The notes under the pieces are model-generated. The model made no database searches, was not told the origin of the DNA, and saw nothing but the letters and a program-made list of their open reading frames with translations. The translations under genes and the position numbers were made by a program. Below are positions 1-8,816 of a DNA stretch of 64,000 bases, piece by piece. Positions within the stretch are counted from its first letter, which is position 1; the number at the start of each line of letters is the position of its first letter. Source of the DNA: Selenomonadaceae bacterium (GTDB lineage Bacteria > Bacillota > Negativicutes > Selenomonadales > Selenomonadaceae); assembly GCA_017476005.1 (NCBI GenBank), contig JAFVEM010000072.1, positions 1 through 64,000 of the forward strand. Direction: 5' to 3'.

Positions 1-265
1 CCACCGCCGCCCTTGTTAGGCTCGTTAGCCTTAGGCGCGGCCTTTGCGTCGTCGCCGCTATCGGTGGAACCGGCAGAAGAACCCTTGCTACTATCGGCGC
101 TTTCGGCGGCAGAACCACCGCCGCCCTTGTTAGGCTCGTTAGCCTTAGGCGCGGCCTTTGCGTCGTCGCCGCTATCGGTGGAACCGGCAGAAGAACCCTT
201 GCTACTATCGGCGCTTTCGGCGGCAGAACCACCGCCGCCCTTGTTATACTCGTTAGCCTTAGGCG
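1..265 (-). repeat. 114-bp exact tandem repeat (38 aa period) inside CDS
   Basis: Copies start at 1, 115 and 229. The first two are identical over 114 bases and the third diverges after about 17 bases. The period is a multiple of three, so the repeat keeps the frame and adds 38-residue units with a Gly run, a Ser-rich part and KAAPKANE-like ends. More copies may lie beyond the edge. Confidence 0.9.
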
Positions 266-1325
266 CGGCTTTTGCCTCGTCGCTATCTACCGTAGGCGCC
301 GCACTGCCTTGGCTACCGGCCATAGCATTCGCCGCGCTGGCTGCTCGGCCGGCGGCTCCGGCTTTATGGGCTACGGTAGCCGCCGCCACCGGCGCCGCTG
401 TTTTGTTATCGGCAGAGGGCGCGGCTTCATTATCGGCAGGTGTGGCAGTCGGTGCCGCTTCATTATCGCCGGTCGTCGGTTTTTCCGTGGGCGTGTCCTG
501 AGCCGGAGGCGCCGCCTCACTTTCTGCGGCCGGAGGCGCGGCTTCGTCCTCGCTTGCGGCCGGCGCGGCATCTTTATCCTCAGACCCCTCGGAATTTGTT
601 GTTTCTTGTTCCTCGCTGGGCTTATCGTTTGTTTCTTGACCGGGTTTGGCGGCCTCCTCATTTTTATTGTCGCCGGGGGTGGGGGCAGCCTCTTCATTTT
701 CTTGGTTTGCAGCGGCCGGCGTGGCGGCGTCTTCGTTTGGCGTCGCCGCCGCATTTTTACCCATTTTGGCCTCTAGGGAATCGGGATCGGTGGTGACTAC
801 GCAGGAGGTACCCTTTACGCCGAAAGAACGACTTTCGGAGGCGCTGTACTGGGGAACGGCATAGGCATCCTGCGCTAGTACCAAATAAAATCTGGCGCCG
901 CCCACCTCCTCATCATATTCCTCTTCGTATCTAGCCACCGTTGCCCAAGGCAGATGCAAGGTGCGATACGCCTTGTCGTCGGAGCTGTTGTCCTCATTTA
1001 GGCGCACGAGGAGGGTGACATCACGCCATACGCCCCCCAGCGACTTGTCTTTGGCGCGGTCTCTCCGTTTTCTTGATAGGGAATAAAGCGCCCATTGATA
1101 AAGTCCCACCGTTTGGGCGGCTCCCTCTCGGTAGTAGAGAATCCCCCTGATATGAAGGCTGATATTGCGACGACCCGGCGCTTCCTCGCTCCCTAGGGAA
1201 ACCTCTGCCGGATAGGAGAGTACGGGTCTCACGGAGCTTATCATATCCTCCGGCAGGACTATTTCCCCGGAGGACTCGGCGCTGCCGCTACCGTTTATTT
1301 TTTTTATGCTTAGTTTAAATTTCAT
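1..1325 (-). CDS. Unknown protein with Ala/Pro/Glu-rich repeat tail, 3'-truncated by window edge
   Basis: The minus frame is open from ATG 1325 to the left edge (441 codons, no stop seen), with GAGGG seven bases before the ATG. The first ~200 residues look like a folded domain that I do not recognise. The rest is low-complexity, acidic and rich in Ala, Pro, Asn and Glu, and ends in exact 38-residue tandem repeats. There is no signal peptide. It is the last visible gene of the injection-system cluster, just after the VgrG, pentapeptide and imm11-like genes, so a cargo, adaptor or long flexible linker protein is possible. Function is not assigned. The plus-strand ORF over the same bases is a shadow of the repeats. 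Confidence 0.75.
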   Translation of the reverse strand, partial: MKFKLSIKKINGSGSAESSGEIVLPEDMISSVRPVLSYPAEVSLGSEEAPGRRNISLHIRGILYYREGAAQTVGLYQWALYSLSRKRRDRAKDKSLGGVWRDVTLLVRLNEDNSSDDKAYRTLHLPWATVARYEEEYDEEVGGARFYLVLAQDAYAVPQYSASESRSFGVKGTSCVVTTDPDSLEAKMGKNAAATPNEDAATPAAANQENEEAAPTPGDNKNEEAAKPGQETNDKPSEEQETTNSEGSEDKDAAPAASEDEAAPPAAESEAAPPAQDTPTEKPTTGDNEAAPTATPADNEAAPSADNKTAAPVAAATVAHKAGAAGRAASAANAMAGSQGSAAPTVDSDEAKAAPKANEYNKGGGGSAAESADSSKGSSAGSTDSGDDAKAAPKANEPNKGGGGSAAESADSSKGSSAGSTDSGDDAKAAPKANEPNKGGG

Positions 1326-1355
1326 AACTGATCCCTCGCAAGCTGTGAGCCATAA

Positions 1356-1892
1356 TCAAAGAACAGCTACTTTTTGTAATTTCAGCCCCAATGGAACCCG
1401 GCGCAGAATACATTCGGCGGCCTCCAAAGACGCCAGCCAAATATCTTGCGCCGGCAAACGACAGTGGAGGATGCGCCGCTCCTGTAGCGCGCTGCCCCTG
1501 AGCTTTATGGTGGCGGCGCGGCCGTTTTGCACCACGGTACCGGGAGCTAACGCATCCTCCCAGGGCAGGAAAGGGATATAGTACAGGGGAACCGGCGCCG
1601 CCTCTTTTTTTTCTCGGTCGATAAGGCTTAAGGACTTGAACTCTATATCCGGCTCCAACAGGGAAAAAATGGTGTGCAGCCGCTCGCCTATCATAAAAGT
1701 GGGGTTGAACAGAAAATCACTTTGCGCCGCCCTACCGGAATACTCATAGAAGACGGTACTGTCATCCAAATTTTGAAACGCCTCCGCCGTCATAAAATAA
1801 GGATAACTGCGAGAAAATTCCGGCGTCCGCTTCATATTCAGTTCCTCCACGGCCGGATCCGGCAAGAGGTGAAACCATTCCGCCTTAACCAT
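1356..1892 (-). CDS. Imm11-like (DUF1629-type) hypothetical protein
   Basis: A 178-residue protein without signal peptide or membrane segment. The layout (Tyr/Phe-rich first half, central PLYYIPF, C-terminal short strand-rich part) reminds me of the imm11/DUF1629 proteins found beside Rhs, VgrG and pentapeptide genes, but no diagnostic motif proves it. Its ATG overlaps the end of the pentapeptide gene by 8 bases, so the two are translationally coupled. In this position it could be an immunity protein or an effector-loading adaptor. Confidence 0.55.
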   Translation of the reverse strand: MVKAEWFHLLPDPAVEELNMKRTPEFSRSYPYFMTAEAFQNLDDSTVFYEYSGRAAQSDFLFNPTFMIGERLHTIFSLLEPDIEFKSLSLIDREKKEAAPVPLYYIPFLPWEDALAPGTVVQNGRAATIKLRGSALQERRILHCRLPAQDIWLASLEAAECILRRVPLGLKLQKVAVL

Positions 1893-2937
1893 GCAGTATC
1901 GCCTCCCAGTCCTTGGCGTTATAGAGAGTTTCCTTGATTGTCACGTCCTCCCCCCAAGAATCCCTCAGGCAAAAATGGGATAGGTCGCCGCCTTCGATAA
2001 CGACGCGTCGGAGCTTGCTTTGGCAAAATTCCCCCGGGGCAAAATACTCATCCGTTTCGGGAACAGCGCGGCACTGCGTAAAATGGCAGTCCTTAAAATT
2101 ACAATCGCTAAAAAGCGTCCCCGTAAGATTCACTCGGCTAAAATTAACCTTACTGAACCGGCAGTCACTAAGCCATGCGTCGGCCAAGCTAACCTCACTG
2201 AAATTAAACTCCCGGAACTCGCAAGCCCTAAAACGGCAGTGTGCCATATTCTGCCCCGTAAGCTCCCCTTGGGAAAAAATCTGCCCCCGAAAATTCCGGA
2301 AAGTCACGTCTTCGTTACTGGGAATATCTAAGAGGTCAATAGGCGGTCGCTCGCCGTACAGCCTTTCCTGCCAGTCCAAATACTCGCCGCCGGTGAGAAA
2401 AAAATCCGGCGCTTTTCCGAGTTTCTCCAAATTCGGCAGGTCGGCGGCAACCGTAAAGGGACGAAAGAAATATTTGGCCACGCCCATGTAAAGATAAAGA
2501 AGTTTTTCCACGGTACCCCCCAAGAGGGTTTTAATAGCCGTCGATTGCAAACGACTTCGTACAAAATACCTGTCATCCAGCGCCTCGCGGCAAAATTCCT
2601 CCCAGTGGGCGAATAGCTCTTTGGCGGCGAACCGTTCGCGCTGCCACGGCTCGCCATAAACCCATTCCCGGTCGTAGAAGTCGATTTGCCACTCGGGACT
2701 CGCCCGGAGCAGTGATGTACGGAGCAGGGACAGGCTGATGTAGCCGCAGGGCAGGTTTAGCTCGGCCTGTGTTTGTTGGGCGGCGGCTATGGCCTTATCC
2801 ATTCGGGAGAAAAAATCGGCGCGGAGTCCTGCAAAATTTTTCCCTAAGTGCCTCCCCATGTCCTCCAGCAATTTCGTTTCCAGCTCCTCATAACGTTCCT
2901 GTCGGTATTCCTCTAAAGTGGTAAAGAGCCTTTGCAT
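1885..2937 (-). CDS. Pentapeptide-repeat protein of the injection cluster
   Basis: 350 residues. The N-terminal ~190 residues are helical and Glu/Arg-rich. From about residue 215 to 300 there are A(D/N)LXX-type repeats (for example NFSEVSLADAWLSDCRFSKV), which in this family fold as a quadrilateral beta-helix. The start at 2937 has GGGAG nine bases upstream; an in-frame ATG at 2964 would lie inside the VgrG gene and has no ribosome site. Coupled to the VgrG before it and the imm11-like gene after it. A role as effector or adaptor carried on the spike is inferred from place only. Confidence 0.7.
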   Translation of the reverse strand: MQRLFTTLEEYRQERYEELETKLLEDMGRHLGKNFAGLRADFFSRMDKAIAAAQQTQAELNLPCGYISLSLLRTSLLRASPEWQIDFYDREWVYGEPWQRERFAAKELFAHWEEFCREALDDRYFVRSRLQSTAIKTLLGGTVEKLLYLYMGVAKYFFRPFTVAADLPNLEKLGKAPDFFLTGGEYLDWQERLYGERPPIDLLDIPSNEDVTFRNFRGQIFSQGELTGQNMAHCRFRACEFREFNFSEVSLADAWLSDCRFSKVNFSRVNLTGTLFSDCNFKDCHFTQCRAVPETDEYFAPGEFCQSKLRRVVIEGGDLSHFCLRDSWGEDVTIKETLYNAKDWEAILHG

Positions 2938-2941
2938 AGCG

Positions 2942-4387
2942 TTAATCTCCCAGCTTAATTTCATTGCCGCCCACGGACACTTGATTGGTCATCACCTTCA
3001 GATGCGAGGAACCGGCTTGCAAGTCAATGCCGCTTTTGGCGAGGATTTGAATTTTCCCTTTGGCGTCTAGGGAAATATCCCCGTCGGCATTCACCGCAAT
3101 ATTTTTGGCGGATACCAAGGAAATCCCCTTGTCTTTATCCAGTTTGACAAAAATCTTTTGATGGTCGCAGATTATCTCCACTCCGTCGGCAGTGAGGAGA
3201 ATCTCTTTGCCCCCGGGGGCTTTAAAACTCTTCTGCTTGGCGTCTTTCAAGGGCGCCATATTGATGGCGCTGGACACAAAGGCCTCTTCGGCCTTCCCCG
3301 AGGGAAACATCACCCGTACATAGTCCCCCTCCTCCGGCATCACATACCAGCCGCTGCCGTCCCTGCTGGAATAAGCCGTGGCATAGGGGAGCCAAACGGT
3401 GCCGGAGCTGTCGTAATTTTTATCAAGGTCAACAAAATGTACCTGCACCAAATCCTTATCCACTTTTTTTACTTGCGCGGTGAGAATCCGGCCGGCCAAG
3501 TCATCATGCTCCACCGTGGGCGCCAGAACCCCCGTTTCCTTAGTGGCTAGATCATAGGTCATTACCAGAAGTCCCCCGGCAATTCGCGTCATAACCTTTC
3601 GCACGAAATAGAGGGTGCCGTTTACCTTCAGTTTATCCCCCAAGTAAGCGTAGGAATATGATTCCACCCTAAGGCCGGTAAAATCCTCTTGGGTGGCGGA
3701 GCCATCCGAGCCCCAAGCGCTTTTGCTGATACGGCCGTAGCTGGCGGCGGCAAAATACTGCTCTAGGCGAGCGGTGGTAAGGGTCACTTCGTTGCCCCCG
3801 TCCTTCAGTCCCAAAAAAACCGAGGGTTTATCGGCGGTAAGGTCGGAGATAAGGGGCAAATTAAACCGGGCAGCCATGCGCCTGGCAAATTCCCAATTGG
3901 TTTCCGCCAGCTGGATGACCATGTTTTCAATGGCCTTGTTTTTGTCGCTTTTGAGTTTCACCGTTCCGGCACTGCCGTAGGCGGTATTTAAAATATCCTG
4001 ATAGGTCTTGCTAAGATTCTGGAAGGTGCGGCTTTCCTTCTCCAAATCTACTTGGGAACTGGTATCGATAAGTTCCAGCGTGAGAAACGTCTGATCCGCT
4101 TCGTTTTCGCTCCTCAGGCGAGCGATGTAGCCTAAGAACAAAATTTGCTTGTCCTTATCCGGCTGCGCCTCCACCTTTACCTTCGTGGTCAAGGTGACTT
4201 GCTCCACAAATTTGTCGGCCGTATCCGTCGGCACTACCAGAGAAACCGTGGCCTGTCCGTGTTCGTTAGGCGCGTGGCGGATAACGAGGTCGCGAAGCTC
4301 GAGGGCGCTGCCTAGGCTGCCTCCCCCCGTCACCGTCAGGCTAATATCTTTGGGGCGAATCCTCCCCGTCGTTGCATAAGGAGTCAA
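2942..4387 (-). CDS. VgrG-like spike protein, shorter copy
   Basis: About 481 residues with the layout of VgrG/gp27-gp5 proteins: an N-terminal gp27-like part (LELRDLVIRHAPNEHGQATV, then the QDILNTAYGSAGTV and NWEFARRMAARFNLPLI segments typical of the family), a gp5 OB-like part near residues 300-375 (VWLPYATAYSS, GDYVRVMFPSG) and a C-terminal beta-helix-like stretch with repeated DADGDISLDAKG patterns. TTG 4387 lies eight bases after AGAGAGG and is preferred; GTG 4396 overlaps that site. It would form a trimeric tip on the tube and is the second spike in the locus. Confidence 0.8.
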   Translation of the reverse strand: MTPYATTGRIRPKDISLTVTGGGSLGSALELRDLVIRHAPNEHGQATVSLVVPTDTADKFVEQVTLTTKVKVEAQPDKDKQILFLGYIARLRSENEADQTFLTLELIDTSSQVDLEKESRTFQNLSKTYQDILNTAYGSAGTVKLKSDKNKAIENMVIQLAETNWEFARRMAARFNLPLISDLTADKPSVFLGLKDGGNEVTLTTARLEQYFAAASYGRISKSAWGSDGSATQEDFTGLRVESYSYAYLGDKLKVNGTLYFVRKVMTRIAGGLLVMTYDLATKETGVLAPTVEHDDLAGRILTAQVKKVDKDLVQVHFVDLDKNYDSSGTVWLPYATAYSSRDGSGWYVMPEEGDYVRVMFPSGKAEEAFVSSAINMAPLKDAKQKSFKAPGGKEILLTADGVEIICDHQKIFVKLDKDKGISLVSAKNIAVNADGDISLDAKGKIQILAKSGIDLQAGSSHLKVMTNQVSVGGNEIKLGD

Positions 4388-4408
4388 AGCTGTCACCTCT
4401 CTTAGTTT

Positions 4409-6502
4409 TTATAAATACCCCGAACAATCAGGATAGCGACGGGGGCAAACAGCGGCGTAGGCCGCTTCCGCCGCCTCACCGGTTAGCTGACTGCCGTCCG
4501 GGAATGTCGCCATGCGGCAACGCCCCACCTCATCCAGCTTAAATTCGCTGTGTTCCCAGAGCTTGCCCGTCTTTTGATAGTCAGACTTCTCGTCCCGGGC
4601 GATAAGCCGTCCCACCCCGTCATACACATAACGGATAAGGGCGGTGAGTGTAGTACCCGTAAGATGGCGTTCCTGTACGCACGCTCCTAGGGCATCGTAG
4701 GCGTACTCTATGGTTTCGCCCCGGCTGTCGGTTTGCTTTAGCAGTCGATTTTCGGCGTCGTACTCGTAGCGGCGAATCTGAATCCGGCCGGTGGCGCCGG
4801 TTTCGTCTTGGGGATCCAGCCACAACCGCTCCTCCACCACATTGTCCGTCGTATCGTAACGCCATCTGGTCAAGCGATAAGGTCGCTCCGGCGGAAAAGT
4901 CTCATCCACTCGGCGCCACTCTAAAAGTCGCTCGCCTAAATCTCGGCGACAAAGGCAGGAGTTCCCCTCGCCGGCTTCTTTTCCTTTATACGACGTGGGT
5001 ATTTCTTTCGTCACAGGCGGCCTGAGTTTTGGCCAAGGGAAACGCGCCCAGATTTTTAGATGCTCTCCCTCTTCCTTAGGTCGTCCCGTCAGATCATAGG
5101 CGAAATGTTTTTCCCGGCCAAGGCCGTCCGTATCCCCGGCCATGAGATCCAAGGCGTTGTAACCGAAAGTCCGCTCGCCTACGGGGGAGCGAATAGCTAG
5201 GAGGCGATACACCCGGTCATAACGGTAGCTGAATTTATTGCCCGTGGCCGTTTCCATCAAGATGGGAAAGGGAGCGCCTCCCTCATAAGCGTAGCGAGTA
5301 ACCTGCCTATTAAGGGAATAAGCGGTAATGCGTCCCAACATATCTCGCTCCCATATCTCCTCGCGCCAATCCTTGAGACTGAGCTTAGTGCGCCGTTTAA
5401 TGAGATAGCCTTCTCCGTTATAAGCGTAATTTATTATGGCGCCGTCCCCTCGCGTTCTGCTAATGAGACGCCCCATACCGTCATAGGCGTAGGCGTAAGT
5501 AACGCTGGGATGCATTTCCGCCAAAAGATTGCCGTTTTCGTCGTATTCGTAGCCGGATACTTCGCCTTGACGATTTTGCCGCCAGATGAGATTCCCCTCC
5601 CGATCGTACTCAAAACGAGTTTCCGTGCCGTCCGCGTGAGTTAGGCGGCAGATCTGTCGCTGCCGATTCCAAAAAAATTTACGGCAAGCGCCGCTTCTTT
5701 CTTCCCGGACAGTAGTCACCCTATCTTGGTCGGCGTATTCGTAGCGATAACTTTCGCCCGTTCTCGTTTTTTGACCTACCACGCGACCGTAGTCATCGTA
5801 GGTGAACGTCGCCTCTAGGTCGCCGCTGCGCTCACGCGCCAATAGTATCAGCCCTCGTTCGTCGTAAGCGTATTCCGCTTTGCCGCCGTTGGGGTAAATC
5901 ACTCGCTTTAAAAGTTCCCCGTCGTATTCATAACGCACTGCGCGTCCCAGAGCATCCTGTAGCCCGGTGAGATGTCCGCCGCCGCCGGAAATCGAAAGCT
6001 CTCCGTCGGTGGCCAAAGTGATGCCGGTAAGAGTCGTGCCGACGTAGGCAAATCGCCGGGTAAGTCCCTGCTCCCGGCTGAAAATTAACATACCGTTTTT
6101 GTCGTAACGATACTCACCGGGAATATGCGGCGCTTTTAGCGTCAAACTCGCCGACTGCTCCGTCAAAAATAAAGGCTCCGCTCGGTTAGAACTCTCCCAA
6201 CGACCCGACCGAAAATAAAAGGCTTCCCACCGGAAATCTCCCCGGGGAAGCCTTATCTCGGTGTTAGTACCCTCTGCCTGACCGGCGACGCTAAGGAGCC
6301 AACGTTTGCCCATAGGCTTTAGTTTTGCTTTGATACCGACAGGTTCCGGCACATAACGTCGTCGTAAGTAGAAAGGGCGGCCGATATCCCATTGGGCGTA
6401 GTCCAGCACTTCTAAGGCAAGCATCCCCGTTATCGGGTCAACTTCCAGGCGCATCGTGCGCGGCACCAGATTAGCCGCCGAGGGAAAGCCGTTTACTGTC
6501 AT
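4409..6502 (-). CDS. Rhs/YD-repeat protein without recognisable toxin end
   Basis: 697 residues with an N-terminal cap-like part (residues 1-150) and more than 15 YD repeats such as YEYDGELLKRV and YAYDERGLI, which build the Rhs cocoon. The usual hyperconserved core end (DPxGLxGGxNxY) and a variable toxin tail are missing: the protein stops soon after a last YVYDGVGRLIARD repeat. Between about residues 490 and 530 the YD pattern is broken by a Lys/Gly/Cys-containing stretch, over the bases 4940-5060. The ATG overlaps the VgrG end by 32 bases. It may be an effector remnant, or a carrier whose toxin is separate. Confidence 0.8.
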   Translation of the reverse strand: MTVNGFPSAANLVPRTMRLEVDPITGMLALEVLDYAQWDIGRPFYLRRRYVPEPVGIKAKLKPMGKRWLLSVAGQAEGTNTEIRLPRGDFRWEAFYFRSGRWESSNRAEPLFLTEQSASLTLKAPHIPGEYRYDKNGMLIFSREQGLTRRFAYVGTTLTGITLATDGELSISGGGGHLTGLQDALGRAVRYEYDGELLKRVIYPNGGKAEYAYDERGLILLARERSGDLEATFTYDDYGRVVGQKTRTGESYRYEYADQDRVTTVREERSGACRKFFWNRQRQICRLTHADGTETRFEYDREGNLIWRQNRQGEVSGYEYDENGNLLAEMHPSVTYAYAYDGMGRLISRTRGDGAIINYAYNGEGYLIKRRTKLSLKDWREEIWERDMLGRITAYSLNRQVTRYAYEGGAPFPILMETATGNKFSYRYDRVYRLLAIRSPVGERTFGYNALDLMAGDTDGLGREKHFAYDLTGRPKEEGEHLKIWARFPWPKLRPPVTKEIPTSYKGKEAGEGNSCLCRRDLGERLLEWRRVDETFPPERPYRLTRWRYDTTDNVVEERLWLDPQDETGATGRIQIRRYEYDAENRLLKQTDSRGETIEYAYDALGACVQERHLTGTTLTALIRYVYDGVGRLIARDEKSDYQKTGKLWEHSEFKLDEVGRCRMATFPDGSQLTGEAAEAAYAAVCPRRYPDCSGYL

Positions 6503-8309
6503 GGCTTTTACTGCCCCCCTCTTTCAGGCGCGAACGATCGGCACTGCCCTTCTCGGCGTTCACCGTCGCCGAGCGATTATTTACGCTACCCGGCGCGATG
6601 GCTGCCGGCGACCCCGGGCCAACTCCGGCTCCCGGCATGTAACCGACAGTATAGAGTGTTCTGGTCTTAATCGTTCCCTTGGAAACTTCGATACTGCTGT
6701 CCCCCACTTTTAAAAGCAAGGTACTGCCGGATTTTATTTTAAGATCGCCGGAACCGCCGCCGGAACTGTTATTTTGCTCTTGGCTTTTCGTTTGGGTACC
6801 CGTTTTTTTATCCAGCGCCTTAACAAGCTCCGAAAGCTCGGCTTTTTCCGCCTTAGCCCCGGCGGATTTTAAGGTGGCGGCCACTTCTCCCACGGTGGAA
6901 GCGGCGGTGTTTATCATGGCCGCCGGCGGCGCTCCCCCGGTAGCGGTGTAGGGAATGTAACCGGCGGAATGAGTCGCCAAAAGTTTTAAATGATTGTCGG
7001 CGGTCTTGCTCGCTCCGGCTTGCCAGATAATGTCGCCGTCGCTCGTTATTTTTACATCCTTTTTGGCGGTGAGATAAACCCCCTTGGCGTCGCTTACTCC
7101 CAGCTGAGATTTTTTTTCTTTTTTGCCGGCGGTAAACTCCACCGCATCGGAGGCAAATTCCCAGCCTTGGTCGGCGGCGAAAAAACTTTTCTTTTTGGGG
7201 TCAACCCCCGTGGGGGATTTATCGCGGAGACTGCCGATAGCGAGGAGAGTTTCGCCGCCGCCAAAATACACCGCCACTCGATCCCCCACGCCCGGCATAT
7301 TGTAGAGGTAATTGCTCACCACGTTAGCGTAGGGAATGGAAAGAGCCTCTCCCTCATCCTGTTTTTTATCGCAATCGAATTTCAGTTTGAGGGTATTATG
7401 CTCCCCCTTGGATTCGTCAAGACCGATGGCTTTCAGCACCGTGCCGGTAAGGTAGTGGGGCTGTCTTGCCGCCGCCGCGCTTTGAAAAGCCTCGGCTAGG
7501 CAACCTTCCTTGGGGGTAATGGTAAGTTCGTTTACTAAGATACCGCCGCTCACACTCAGGCGACTGGCCGTAACGATGCCTTTATCCATGGCGTAGCCCA
7601 CTCCCGGTACCGGGTTATGGGTTAGATGCCGGGTGGCGCGAAACTGGGCGATGTTACTTTTTAGCCGAGCGCATTTTAATAAATCAAGGGAGCGACCGGT
7701 ATCGTAGCCGACGGCCGTTTTTAAACCTTCGCTGCCGGCAAAAGGCTGAGGTCCCACCGACAGGCGGAGTTTATCCGTTTTCGCGTCGGCAAATACCGGG
7801 AGGCCTAAACCGGCTGCGAGCCTCCCCAAAAATTCCCAATCCGTTTCCTTGGCCTGATAAAGTAGGGTGGGGATTACCTCGCTTTCCTTGGCGCCGCCGC
7901 TTATTTCGGCGCCTTGGATGCCGGACTCTGTGGCAATGCTACTTAAAACATCCTTTAGCGTCTTAGCGGCCTTTTGCCAAGTGCGGCTTTTCGTTTCGCT
8001 ATCCAGCTTGGCGGAAAGGGTCTTCGCGGTAAGCTCTAAGCAAAATTCTCCCAGTTCCTCCGTCTGGGTCACTTGAGTAACGACGCCGCCAAAGATAAAA
8101 TCGTCGCCGGGGGTTTTAAGGGTTATGGTTTTGCCGTGAAAAGCCGTGAGATCCTCTGTTTTAAGTGGCGCGGCCAGCTGCGCCCTTAGGCGGCACAAGC
8201 CATGCTCGCCCATTTGTTCCCTAATGTTTAGGTCGAGAAGCCTGAGGGGCTCTACGCCCGTTAGCTTCACCTCCCTAAGGAACACTTTGTTCTCTTTGCT
8301 GCTCGCCAT
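6471..8309 (-). CDS. VgrG-like spike protein, longer copy
   Basis: 612 residues. Start ATG 8309 has AAAAGGTG six bases upstream; the frame also opens at GTG 8318. Residues 1-230 are gp27-like (KTLKDVLSSIATESGI, ETDWEFLGRLAAGLGLPVF matches the equivalent segment of the shorter copy). A gp5-like OB region follows (IPYANVVSNYLYNMPGVGD), then beta-helix-like sequence and a Ser/Gly/Lys-rich C-terminal extension of about 150 residues that could attach cargo. It lies directly between the DUF4280 tip gene and Rhs, an arrangement usual for a spike, tip and effector set. Confidence 0.85.
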   Translation of the reverse strand: MASSKENKVFLREVKLTGVEPLRLLDLNIREQMGEHGLCRLRAQLAAPLKTEDLTAFHGKTITLKTPGDDFIFGGVVTQVTQTEELGEFCLELTAKTLSAKLDSETKSRTWQKAAKTLKDVLSSIATESGIQGAEISGGAKESEVIPTLLYQAKETDWEFLGRLAAGLGLPVFADAKTDKLRLSVGPQPFAGSEGLKTAVGYDTGRSLDLLKCARLKSNIAQFRATRHLTHNPVPGVGYAMDKGIVTASRLSVSGGILVNELTITPKEGCLAEAFQSAAAARQPHYLTGTVLKAIGLDESKGEHNTLKLKFDCDKKQDEGEALSIPYANVVSNYLYNMPGVGDRVAVYFGGGETLLAIGSLRDKSPTGVDPKKKSFFAADQGWEFASDAVEFTAGKKEKKSQLGVSDAKGVYLTAKKDVKITSDGDIIWQAGASKTADNHLKLLATHSAGYIPYTATGGAPPAAMINTAASTVGEVAATLKSAGAKAEKAELSELVKALDKKTGTQTKSQEQNNSSGGGSGDLKIKSGSTLLLKVGDSSIEVSKGTIKTRTLYTVGYMPGAGVGPGSPAAIAPGSVNNRSATVNAEKGSADRSRLKEGGSKSHDSKRLSLGG

Positions 8310-8321
8310 GATCTTCACCTT

Positions 8322-8657
8322 TTACTGGAATTTAATGGTTCCCCCCATCATGCAGGTGAGGGAACTGTCGGCCGAGAGAGCCGGTGCGCCGCCCACAAAG
8401 CAGTGGGTGTCCCCACTCTTCCAAGCCAAGGGCGTCACCGGTATGCAAACATTGGCTCCCGGAGGCGCCGCCGGTTTATTTTTGCAAAGGCCGAAGGGCA
8501 TAATATTGACCATGGGTATGTGGTCGTTGGCGTTTAATAGGGGAAGTTTCTGTCCTTTGGAGACTACCCCGTGGGAGACGGGAAGTACAATCGGCAGGGG
8601 GATGGTGCCGGCGCTGCATTTTATCTTGGCCATGCCTGTCATGTAACCTTTGGCCAT
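8322..8657 (-). CDS. DUF4280 PAAR-like spike tip protein
   Basis: 111 residues with the DUF4280 signature: PFGLCKNKPAA, conserved Cys residues, PVTPLAWKSGD and the C-terminal SLTCMMGGTIKF. DUF4280 is a PAAR-like domain that caps VgrG trimers and often travels with Rhs or other toxins. The gene sits 12 bases ahead of the long VgrG and just after a 50-codon ORF whose stop TGA partly overlaps its ribosome site region. Confidence 0.9.
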   Translation of the reverse strand: MAKGYMTGMAKIKCSAGTIPLPIVLPVSHGVVSKGQKLPLLNANDHIPMVNIMPFGLCKNKPAAPPGANVCIPVTPLAWKSGDTHCFVGGAPALSADSSLTCMMGGTIKFQ

Positions 8658-8663
8658 TTTCTA

Positions 8664-8816
8664 TCACTTCTCTTTCTCGTTTTCGTTATGGGGCAAAGCC
8701 CCATTATTTATTACCTTTGCTGTATCAGCGGCTTGTTCCCGGCGGTAACGTCTGACCTCGTTCTTTATACGCCACACATCCTCGTCCCAATACATATTTT
8801 TTTCCTCAGTCAACAT
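8664..8816 (-). CDS. Small 50-aa ORF coupled to candidate baseplate gene
   Basis: The ATG at 8816 overlaps the TGA of the upstream gene (stop at 8806-8808) and the frame runs 50 codons to TGA 8664-8666, directly before the DUF4280 gene. The product begins MLTEEKNMYWDEDVWRIKNE and is charged and probably helical. Codons 40-45 (NGALPH) come from a GGGGCAAAGCCCC palindrome of the interspersed repeat family, so the repeat sits inside the frame. The tight coupling supports a real gene, with no function recognised. Confidence 0.5.
   Translation of the reverse strand: MLTEEKNMYWDEDVWRIKNEVRRYRREQAADTAKVINNGALPHNENEKEK
8690..8702. repeat. Short copy of the GGGGC-AAA-GCCCC palindrome
   Basis: A 13-base palindrome identical to the right half of the longer repeats at 40274 and 42641, here inside the 50-codon ORF. 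Confidence 0.6.

Noticed and set aside
1-265. Direct repeats as a possible CRISPR array
   Set aside because: The 114-base units are contiguous without spacers and encode a protein repeat.
13-501. Plus-strand ORF with tandem Ala/Ser/Leu repeats
   Set aside because: It is the shadow of the repeat-tailed minus-strand gene, whose frame is open over the whole stretch and has a good ribosome site.
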